A DNA stretch of 32,732 nt, from the NCBI GenBank assembly GCA_003280895.1, contig QCDM01000013.1, forward strand, positions 1 through 32,732, written 5' to 3'. A model generated the notes under the pieces. It made no database searches, was not told where the DNA came from, and saw only the letters and a program-made list of their open reading frames with translations. Below are positions 26,480-32,732 of this stretch, one piece after another. Numbering within the stretch: position 1 is the first letter of the stretch; each line of letters starts with the position of its first letter. The position numbers were made by a program, and so were the translations under genes. Source of the stretch: Prochlorococcus sp. AG-355-I20. GTDB lineage: Bacteria; Cyanobacteriota; Cyanobacteriia; PCC-6307; Cyanobiaceae.

Positions 26480-27673
26480 GTGAAAGTTATTGTTCTAGGT
26501 GGAGATGGTTTTTGCGGTTGGCCTTGTGCGGTGAATTTAGCAGAGCAAAATCATGATGTAATTATTGTCGACAATTTAAGTCGTAGAAAAATTGATATTG
26601 ATCTAGAGGTAGAATCTTTAACTCCAATTTCTTCTATAACAGAACGACTTTCTGCTTGGGAAGAGACTGGAGGCAAGCCTATGAGATTTCTTAACATGGA
26701 TATCTCTAAGCAATATCAAAAATTACTCAATTTGCTCATTGATGAAAAACCAGATTCCGTGATCCATTTTGCAGAACAAAGAGCAGCACCATACTCGATG
26801 AAATCGAGTTTTACAAAAAGATATACAGTAGATAATAATGTTAATGGCACCCACAACCTACTTGCTGCGATAGTAGAGAGTAATTTAGATATTCATGTTG
26901 TTCATTTAGGAACAATGGGAGTCTACGGATATGGATCACATAGAGGTGCAACAATTCCAGAAGGTTATCTAAAAGTTGAAGTTCCACAACCTGATGGAAG
27001 CCGCTTTGAAGAAGAAATATTACACCCTGCAAGCCCAGGTAGTGTCTACCATATGACTAAAACTTTAGATCAATTATTATTTCTTTACTATAACAAAAAT
27101 GATCTTGTAAGGATCACTGATCTACATCAAGGCATTGTTTGGGGAACAAATACAGAAGCAACTTTAAAAGATCCTAGATTGACAAACCGATTTGACTATG
27201 ACGGAGATTATGGAACTGTTTTAAACAGATTTCTAATGCAAGCTGCAATTGGATATCCATTAAGTGTTCATGGGACAGGAGGGCAAACAAGAGCATTTAT
27301 ACATATAAAAGACTCTGTAAAATGCGTACAACTTGCTCTTGAAAATCCTCCAAAATCTGGAGAAAGAGTCAAAATCTTTAATCAAATGACTGAGAGTCAT
27401 CAAGTTGGAGAACTAGCTAAAAAAGTTGCTTCTCTAACTGGAGCTGATATAAATTATTTACCAAATCCAAGGAATGAAGCAGTAGAAAATGATCTAATTG
27501 TTGATAATAAATGCTTTATAGAATTAGGTTTAAACCCAACTACTCTTGATAATGGCTTATTAGAAGAAGTTGTTGAAGTTGCTAAAAAATACTCCAATAG
27601 ATGTGATCTTAATCGCATACCTTGTGTTTCATCCTGGACAAAAAAACAAGCTGAGGCTATAAAGACTAATTAA
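26480..27673 (+). CDS. sqdB: UDP-sulfoquinovose synthase
   Basis: SqdB makes UDP-sulfoquinovose from UDP-glucose and sulfite, the head-group donor for the sulfolipid SQDG. It is an extended short-chain dehydrogenase with NAD bound at GGDGFCGWP (7-15). The catalytic set is T145 (HLGTMGVYG), Y190 and K194 (YHMTK), matching Arabidopsis SQD1 T145, Y182, K186 allowing for length. HFAEQRAAPYSM and HVHGTGGQTRAFIHIKDSV-like segments (here SVHGTGGQTRAFIHIKD) are characteristic. The 397-residue length is usual. sqdX follows after 27 bases, so the two form the sulfolipid operon. High SQDG content spares phosphate in oligotrophic picocyanobacteria (established). Confidence 0.97.
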   Translation: MKVIVLGGDGFCGWPCAVNLAEQNHDVIIVDNLSRRKIDIDLEVESLTPISSITERLSAWEETGGKPMRFLNMDISKQYQKLLNLLIDEKPDSVIHFAEQRAAPYSMKSSFTKRYTVDNNVNGTHNLLAAIVESNLDIHVVHLGTMGVYGYGSHRGATIPEGYLKVEVPQPDGSRFEEEILHPASPGSVYHMTKTLDQLLFLYYNKNDLVRITDLHQGIVWGTNTEATLKDPRLTNRFDYDGDYGTVLNRFLMQAAIGYPLSVHGTGGQTRAFIHIKDSVKCVQLALENPPKSGERVKIFNQMTESHQVGELAKKVASLTGADINYLPNPRNEAVENDLIVDNKCFIELGLNPTTLDNGLLEEVVEVAKKYSNRCDLNRIPCVSSWTKKQAEAIKTN

Positions 27674-27700
27674 AATTTTTGAAATAGTTACCTTAAGAAA

Positions 27701-28840
27701 GTGAAAATTGCATTGTTTACTGAAACTTTTTTACCTAAAGTTGACGGCATAGTCACAAGACTGACTAAAACAATTGAATTTTTAATAAAAAATGGTGATG
27801 AAGTTATAATTTTTTGTCCAGAGGGGTGTCCAGAATCATATATGGGAGCAACTGTCGTGGGAGTTGCTGCAATGCCATTACCCTTATACCCAGAGTTGAA
27901 GCTTGGTTTACCAGGTCCTGCAGTCTCAGATAAGTTAGAAAAATTTAACCCAGATTTGATACATGTTGTTAATCCAGCTGTCCTTGGCTTAGGTGGCATA
28001 TGGTTGGCGAAAACTAATAATATTCCTTTAATTGCTAGCTACCATACTCATCTTCCGAAATATCTGGAACATTACGGTATGGGTATGCTAGAGCCACTTT
28101 TGTGGGAATTACTTAAAGCAGCTCATAATCAAGCCTTGTTAAATTTGTGTACTTCCACCGCTATGGTCAATGAATTAAAAGATAAAGGTATTCAAAGGAC
28201 TGCTCTGTGGCAAAGAGGAGTAGATACTTACAGTTTCAGACCAGATTTAAGAAGTGAGAAAATGAGAAATAAATTATTTGGAAAATATAAAAACGCTAAT
28301 TATTTATTGATTTATGTAGGAAGATTATCAGCAGAAAAACAAATTGAGAGAATTAAACCAGTCTTAGAAAGTATCCCTAATGCTTGTCTAGCACTTGTAG
28401 GTGACGGACCGTATAGAAACCAGCTTGAAAAAATCTTCGAAAATACCAAGACTAATTTCATTGGATATTTATCTGGTGATGAACTCGCTAGCGCCTATGC
28501 CTCTGGAGATATATTTTTATTTCCCTCTAGTACAGAAACGCTTGGTTTAGTTTTACTCGAAGCGATGGCCGCAGGATGTCCAGTTATCGGAGCCAACAAG
28601 GGGGGGATTCCAGATATAATTAGCGATGGGATTAATGGTTGTTTATATGATCCAGATGAAAAAGATAATGGGGTACAAAGTTTGATCGAAGCAACAAAAA
28701 AAATTCTAGAGAATGAAGAAAGAAGAGAAATTATGAGAAAAGAGGCACGAAACGAAGCAGAAAAATGGGATTGGAATCAAGCAACGTTACAACTGCAAAA
28801 TTATTATTCAGATACGCTCAAAGAAATAGATTTAATTTGA
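27701..28840 (+). CDS. sqdX: Sulfoquinovosyl transferase (SQDG synthase)
   Basis: SqdX moves sulfoquinovose from UDP-sulfoquinovose to diacylglycerol, completing SQDG at the thylakoid or cytoplasmic membrane. It is a family 4 GT-B enzyme: the N-terminal half has ALFTETFLPKVDGIVTRL, HVVNPAVLGLGG and SYHTHLPKYLEHYG, and the C-terminal half has YVGRLSAEKQIE, VGDGPYR and the E-x7-E region STETLGLVLLEAMAAG, typical of GT4 nucleotide binding. The start is GTG with no strong Shine-Dalgarno (TTAAGAAA precedes). It follows sqdB in the same unit. It converges with the small gene of unknown function, nine bases between stops. Length (379) fits the family. Confidence 0.96.
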   Translation: MKIALFTETFLPKVDGIVTRLTKTIEFLIKNGDEVIIFCPEGCPESYMGATVVGVAAMPLPLYPELKLGLPGPAVSDKLEKFNPDLIHVVNPAVLGLGGIWLAKTNNIPLIASYHTHLPKYLEHYGMGMLEPLLWELLKAAHNQALLNLCTSTAMVNELKDKGIQRTALWQRGVDTYSFRPDLRSEKMRNKLFGKYKNANYLLIYVGRLSAEKQIERIKPVLESIPNACLALVGDGPYRNQLEKIFENTKTNFIGYLSGDELASAYASGDIFLFPSSTETLGLVLLEAMAAGCPVIGANKGGIPDIISDGINGCLYDPDEKDNGVQSLIEATKKILENEERREIMRKEARNEAEKWDWNQATLQLQNYYSDTLKEIDLI

Positions 28841-28849
28841 TCTAAATTA

Positions 28850-29098
28850 TTATGCTACGTGTGGGGGCGTAGGATTACTATATGAACTTAAAGGAAGTAT
28901 TAGAGTAGCTATATTTTGATTTTTTTCAGGCCTTTTTTTCTTTGAGAATTTTTTACCAAAAGGTACCCTTATAACATTAGTCCCCTCAATGGAACAAATA
29001 TTAGAGTTATCTCCAGAAAAATTATTTACAAAATTTGGTAAGTTGACGTTTTTAACTGGCAGTTGCTTAACATTACCAGATTTAAAATTTTTAGTCAT
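28850..29098 (-). CDS. Small protein of unknown function (82 residues)
   Basis: The frame gives 82 residues and is not antisense to any gene. The N-terminal part is Asn/Lys/Val-rich (NVKQLPVKNVNLPNFVNNF), the middle is GTNVIRVPFGKKFSKKKRPEKNQ with a basic cluster, and the end is ATLILPLSSYSNPTPPHVA, Pro/Ser-rich. There is no signal peptide, membrane helix or metal motif that I can point to. The VIRVPFGKKF stretch looks like a true folded or binding motif rather than random AT translation, but I do not recognise a family. It converges with sqdX (nine-base gap) and lies 129 bases downstream of gcvP on the same strand, so it could be read through from the glycine cleavage genes or have its own promoter. 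Confidence 0.6.
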   Translation of the reverse strand: MTKNFKSGNVKQLPVKNVNLPNFVNNFSGDNSNICSIEGTNVIRVPFGKKFSKKKRPEKNQNIATLILPLSSYSNPTPPHVA

Positions 29099-29227
29099 AG
29101 CTTCAAATACCCCAAAAAATTTGATGCTCGAATATTTTAATAAAAAAATTTAAAAAAATTCTATAAGAAAATATTAAATTTTTATTCACATTGATAATAA
29201 CTAAGTAAGTAGAGTGACGCTAGTCCT

Positions 29228-32137
29228 TTAAGCACATTTTTTTTCTTCTAAAGTCTCATCTTGATTTACATTGCAAGAACAAATTAAATTTCGATCGCCA
29301 TATGCATTATTGATCCTAGAAACTGAAGACCAAAACTTAATAGTTGTTGGAGTTTTATAGGGGAAAGAAGCCTTTTCTTTTGAATAAGGATATTGCCAAT
29401 TATCAGCAATTAACTCTTTCAGCGTATGGGGAGCATTGCTTATTACATTATTATTTTTTAATTCATGATTATTTTCTATTTCACTGATTTCTTCTCCAAT
29501 CAATAGCATAGCCTCACAAAATCTATCAACTTCTGCCAAACTTTCACTTTCAGTAGGCTCTATCATTATGGTTTCTGGAACAGGCCAACTAATAGTTGGG
29601 GCATGAAAACTATAATCAATTAATCGTTTAGCTAAATCATTGACACTCAATCCAGTTTTGGATTTTAAATCTCTAAAATCTAAAATACATTCATGTGCGA
29701 CAAAATTATTTTTTCCTTTATAGAGAATCTTGAATTTATGTTTTAAGGAATGCGCAATATAATTTGCAGATAAAATTGCGTGCGAAGTTGCTTTCCTTAA
29801 TCCACTAAAACCTGCCATTTTTATATACATCCAACTTATTGGAAGAATACTTGCACTCCCATGCTTAGCAGAAGATACGAAATTATAACTATTAGATAAA
29901 TTATTATCCATTAAAGAATGAGTAGGAAGGTATGGGCTTAAAGTTTCTGATGCAACAACTGGACCTACTCCTGGACCACCACCTCCATGTGGAATGCAGA
30001 ATGTTTTATGTAAATTCAAATGACAAACATCAACGCCATAGTTTCCAGGTTTGCATAATCCAACCTGAGCGTTCAAATTTGCTCCATCTAAATAGACAAA
30101 TCCTCCCACAGAATGAATTAAATCACATATCTTTCTGATTTGTAATTCAAAAACTCCATGAGTAGAGGGATAAGTCAACATAAGAGCCCCTATTTGGTTA
30201 TCAAATTTCTTGACCTTGATTGACAAATCTTGATAATCAATATTTCCTTCGTCATCACATTCAACAGTTAACACGTCAAAACCTGCCATAACTGCACTAG
30301 CAGGATTTGTTCCATGAGCACTTTTTGGAATTAAACATTTTTTTCTTAACAGTTCGCCTTTTGATTCAAAATAAGAATTAATTGCCAATAAACCTGCAAA
30401 CTCTCCTTGAGAGCCTGCATTTGGTTGAAAAGAAACTGATTTTAATCCAACAATCTCACTTATCCATTTTTCTAGGTCAGATATAATTTTTGAATAACCT
30501 TTAGTTTGATCTAGTGGGGAAAAAGGATGCATGGAAGATAAATTAGCCCAAGAGACTGGATTTAACTCTGCTGCAGAATTTAACTTCATGGTACAGCTTC
30601 CCAATGGCATCATCCCATCTACCAAAGAAAAATCTTTTTCTGCAAGTCGGAATATATATCTCATTAATTCAGTTTCACTTTGGTAATTTGTGAATATATC
30701 TTGCTGCATCCATGCACTGGATCTCAAAGGTAAACTTTCAAGATGAAATTCTTTATCGAATTTTATATGCTCTAAAACTTCTTTTTTTTCTATAAGGTTT
30801 GCTATAAAAGTCAAAATATCTTTTATTTCTTTTTCATTACTAAGCTCATCTAAAGAGATCCCAAAGCCAGTTGAATTTTCAATAGTTGATCCCAACGGCA
30901 AAATTCTTAAGTTATAGCCATTTTTTAAAGCTTCATTATGGATCCTCTGGGAGTGCTCAGAATAAACATCAACACTATCAAATCTAATCCCATCAGGAAT
31001 ATCAAAACCTAAAGCAGCTAAACTTGATTCTAAGTTTATTCTCAACTCAACTAATCTCTTAGCAATTTGCGTTAATCCAGAGGGTCCATGATAAATAGCA
31101 TAAAAAGAAGAAATTATGGCTAACAAAGATTGAGCAGTACAAATATTACTAGTGGCCTTTTCCCTTCTAATATGTTGCTCTCTTGTTTGCAATGCTAGTC
31201 TTAGAGACTTTTCTCCATTTTTAGATAGAGTTTGCCCAACAATTCTTCCTGGTATCAGCCTTTTATATTTTTCGCTACAGGCAAAATATGCTGCATGGGG
31301 GCCACCAAAACCCATGGGAACACCAAATCTTTGCATACTCCCCACTGCTACATCGACACCAAATTCAGAAATTGGTTTAATCAAAACTTGTGCTAGTGGA
31401 TCAATACAAGCCGTAACAATAATTTTTGATCTATGTGCTTGGGATATTAAGAATGTGGGATCATATAATTCCCCATTTTTACCAGGTAATTGCAACAACA
31501 TTCCAAAAACATCATCATGATTTGGAAGGTTGCTTTGAGTAAAGCGTTTTAAGGAAATTCCCAAAGGTTTTGCTCTGGTTTGTAGAACATTAAAAGTATG
31601 ATCAAAAACATTTAAATCCACTAAGTATACTTTTGAAGATTTATTTTTTCTTGCGGAAAAACTCATGGCCATAGCTTCTGCAGCAGCAGTACCCTCATCC
31701 AACAAAGATGCATTGGAGACAGGGAATCCTGTTAGTTCACAAACAATAGTCTGAAAATTAAATAGAGCTTCTAATCTTCCTTGTGCAATTTCTGCTTGAT
31801 ATGGAGTATAAGACGTGTACCACCTTGGATTTTCAAGAACATGTCTTTGGATTACTTTAGGCATGTGATTGTCATAATAACCAAGGCCTATAAGTGATCT
31901 AATTTTAGTATTTTTATTCGCAATCTCTTCTAATTCATTTAAAGCCTCAATTTCTGAACAACCTTGGGGCAATATTTCTGAAGAGATATCTTTAATCTGA
32001 ATATCTTCAGGAATAACTTGATTTATAAATTGATCAATATTATTAAAACCAAGCTTGTTCAGCATAATTATTTCATCATTATCTCCTAACCCAAGATGCC
32101 TATCTATAAACAAATCAGACCAAAATTTGGATGTCAT
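29228..32137 (-). CDS. gcvP: Glycine dehydrogenase (decarboxylating), P protein
   Basis: The P protein decarboxylates glycine with pyridoxal phosphate and passes the aminomethyl group to lipoyl-GcvH; in cyanobacteria this works in photorespiration and one-carbon supply. The 969-residue single-chain form joins both halves. The N-terminal half has FIDRHLGLGDND, GYYDNHMPKVI and YTPYQAEIAQGRLEAL. The C-terminal half has PLGSCTMKLNSAAEL, SFQPNAGSQGE and the PLP lysine K711 in HLNLHKTFCIPHGGGGPG. MIEPTESES comes near the end. The tail (NVNQDETLEEKKCA) is polar. It follows gcvH by 45 bases. The T and L proteins are not in the window. Confidence 0.98.
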   Translation of the reverse strand: MTSKFWSDLFIDRHLGLGDNDEIIMLNKLGFNNIDQFINQVIPEDIQIKDISSEILPQGCSEIEALNELEEIANKNTKIRSLIGLGYYDNHMPKVIQRHVLENPRWYTSYTPYQAEIAQGRLEALFNFQTIVCELTGFPVSNASLLDEGTAAAEAMAMSFSARKNKSSKVYLVDLNVFDHTFNVLQTRAKPLGISLKRFTQSNLPNHDDVFGMLLQLPGKNGELYDPTFLISQAHRSKIIVTACIDPLAQVLIKPISEFGVDVAVGSMQRFGVPMGFGGPHAAYFACSEKYKRLIPGRIVGQTLSKNGEKSLRLALQTREQHIRREKATSNICTAQSLLAIISSFYAIYHGPSGLTQIAKRLVELRINLESSLAALGFDIPDGIRFDSVDVYSEHSQRIHNEALKNGYNLRILPLGSTIENSTGFGISLDELSNEKEIKDILTFIANLIEKKEVLEHIKFDKEFHLESLPLRSSAWMQQDIFTNYQSETELMRYIFRLAEKDFSLVDGMMPLGSCTMKLNSAAELNPVSWANLSSMHPFSPLDQTKGYSKIISDLEKWISEIVGLKSVSFQPNAGSQGEFAGLLAINSYFESKGELLRKKCLIPKSAHGTNPASAVMAGFDVLTVECDDEGNIDYQDLSIKVKKFDNQIGALMLTYPSTHGVFELQIRKICDLIHSVGGFVYLDGANLNAQVGLCKPGNYGVDVCHLNLHKTFCIPHGGGGPGVGPVVASETLSPYLPTHSLMDNNLSNSYNFVSSAKHGSASILPISWMYIKMAGFSGLRKATSHAILSANYIAHSLKHKFKILYKGKNNFVAHECILDFRDLKSKTGLSVNDLAKRLIDYSFHAPTISWPVPETIMIEPTESESLAEVDRFCEAMLLIGEEISEIENNHELKNNNVISNAPHTLKELIADNWQYPYSKEKASFPYKTPTTIKFWSSVSRINNAYGDRNLICSCNVNQDETLEEKKCA

Positions 32138-32182
32138 ATTAAAATATTTTTCTTTAAAATAGCTCTTTTTAAAAAGTTTGCC

Positions 32183-32572
32183 TTATTTTGGTACAACCTT
32201 TGATTGATATTCCTCAGAAGTCATCAAATCAGCAATTGATGCTTTTGATTCTGGTTTCAAAATGACTAACCAACCGTCTCCAATCGGATCATTCTGTAAA
32301 AGCTCAGGGTTCTCAATAACGCTTTCATTTACAGATACTATTTCACCTGAAAAAGGCAGATAGACTTCCTCAACGGCCTTAACTGATTCTATTGTTCCAA
32401 AAGTTTCGCCTTTCTCTAAATTCGCTCCCATATCAGCTAATTCAACAAAAACAATATCTCCTAATTGATCTATAGCGAATTCACTAACTCCAATTTTTAA
32501 TAATCCATTTTCTTCCAAGACATATTCATGAGTATCAGCATAGTTGAGATTGTCTGGAAACTTGTAAGACAT
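32183..32572 (-). CDS. gcvH: Glycine cleavage system H protein
   Basis: GcvH carries the aminomethyl group on a lipoyl arm between the P, T and L proteins. The 129-residue protein has the standard order YADTHEYV, IGVSEFAIDQLGDIVFVELAD and ETFGTIESVKAVEEVYLPFSG, where K65 is the lipoylated lysine. NPELLQNDPIGDGWLVILKP closes the barrel. It is first of the gcvH-gcvP pair on the minus strand. The start codon is two bases after the stop of the upstream partial gene, so it probably belongs to a longer transcript that begins outside the window. Confidence 0.98.
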   Translation of the reverse strand: MSYKFPDNLNYADTHEYVLEENGLLKIGVSEFAIDQLGDIVFVELADMGANLEKGETFGTIESVKAVEEVYLPFSGEIVSVNESVIENPELLQNDPIGDGWLVILKPESKASIADLMTSEEYQSKVVPK

Positions 32573-32574
32573 GA

Positions 32575-32732
32575 TTAAGTAGATAAAGGAAGTATAGAAT
32601 CCTTTGAAATTAATTTTTCCTCTAATAGTTCAAATAATAATCGAATTAATGCAATTTTGATGTGAGCTATGTGAGAACCACCTTGAACAAAAATATTGTA
32701 AGGATCTCTTAGAGGGGCATCAGCAGAAAATT
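32575..32732 (-). CDS. Unidentified protein, C-terminal fragment
   Basis: An open frame enters from the right edge and stops (TAA on the minus strand, 32575-32577) two bases before gcvH, leaving 51 codons. The visible end includes RDPYNIFVQGGSHIAHIKIA and then IRLLFELLEEKLI and SKDSILPLST, which suggests an amphipathic or hydrophobic helix near the C-terminus. I do not recognise the family from so little. The tight spacing suggests co-transcription with gcvH and gcvP. Confidence 0.6.
   Translation of the reverse strand, partial: FSADAPLRDPYNIFVQGGSHIAHIKIALIRLLFELLEEKLISKDSILPLST

Noticed and set aside
31152..31520. 122-codon plus-strand open frame inside gcvP
   Set aside because: Antisense to a strongly conserved part of gcvP; composition (Cys, Leu, Ser, Pro) is that of a shadow frame.
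32165..32176. CTTTTTAAAAAG palindrome between gcvH and gcvP
   Set aside because: Perfect but nearly all A/T and without room for a loop; expected by chance in such DNA.
32183..32732. Glycine riboswitch before gcvH
   Set aside because: gcvH starts two bases after another coding frame, leaving no leader in which a riboswitch could lie; any leader would be outside the window.

Overview
The window is a gene-dense, very AT-rich piece of a picocyanobacterial chromosome, most likely a high-light Prochlorococcus. This is inferred from psbZ, the sqdB-sqdX sulfolipid pair, ycf23- and ycf37-type genes, the tig-clpP-clpX trio, an RNase J gene next to dapA, very short intergenic gaps and strong A/T bias at third codon positions. 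The strain cannot be fixed by reading alone. No gene-free stretch exceeds 300 bases (the longest is 170 bases, before sqdB). I see no transposase, integrase, prophage, CRISPR array, toxin-antitoxin pair or rRNA.

Layout. 1-1488: the tail of a GNAT acetyltransferase gene (+), then on the minus strand an NTF2/SnoaL-like protein, tRNA-Gly(GCC), ribH (riboflavin) and psbZ (photosystem II). 1629-7885: mutS (+), cobH (-, cobalamin), then holA and lysC (+). 7893-10738: a minus-strand ycf23-uvrB pair. 10824-15830: tilS (+) converging on a minus-strand asd-dapA-rnj cluster (lysine/diaminopimelate synthesis plus RNase J). 15953-21384: a plus-strand run of tig, clpP, clpX and dnaX (chaperone, protease, clamp loader). 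21386-24253: a minus-strand pair of a membrane family 2 glycosyltransferase and a SpoIID/LytB-domain secreted protein. 24345-28840: plus-strand rpmI-rplT (ribosomal L35/L20), a ycf37-like TPR membrane protein, thiG (thiamine), and sqdB-sqdX (sulfolipid). 28850-32732: a small protein of unknown function, gcvP and gcvH (glycine cleavage), and the tail of an unidentified gene, all on the minus strand.

The contents are almost entirely core housekeeping functions: DNA repair and replication (mutS, uvrB, holA, dnaX), protein quality control (tig, clpP, clpX), RNA decay and tRNA maturation (rnj, tilS), amino acid metabolism (lysC, asd, dapA, gcvP, gcvH), cofactors (ribH, cobH, thiG), photosynthetic membranes and lipids (psbZ, ycf37, sqdB, sqdX, possibly the glycosyltransferase) and cell envelope (SpoIID-like). 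lysC, asd and dapA are the first steps of the aspartate pathway, lying at two places in the window.

I did not find a convincing new multi-gene system. The items most worth a second look are modest: an 82-codon gene of unknown function beside sqdX, two palindromes in divergent promoter regions, a possible gamma-length early stop in dnaX at an A6 run, low-complexity tails on trigger factor and RNase J, the SpoIID-glycosyltransferase pair, and a series of almost gapless convergent gene ends without visible terminators.
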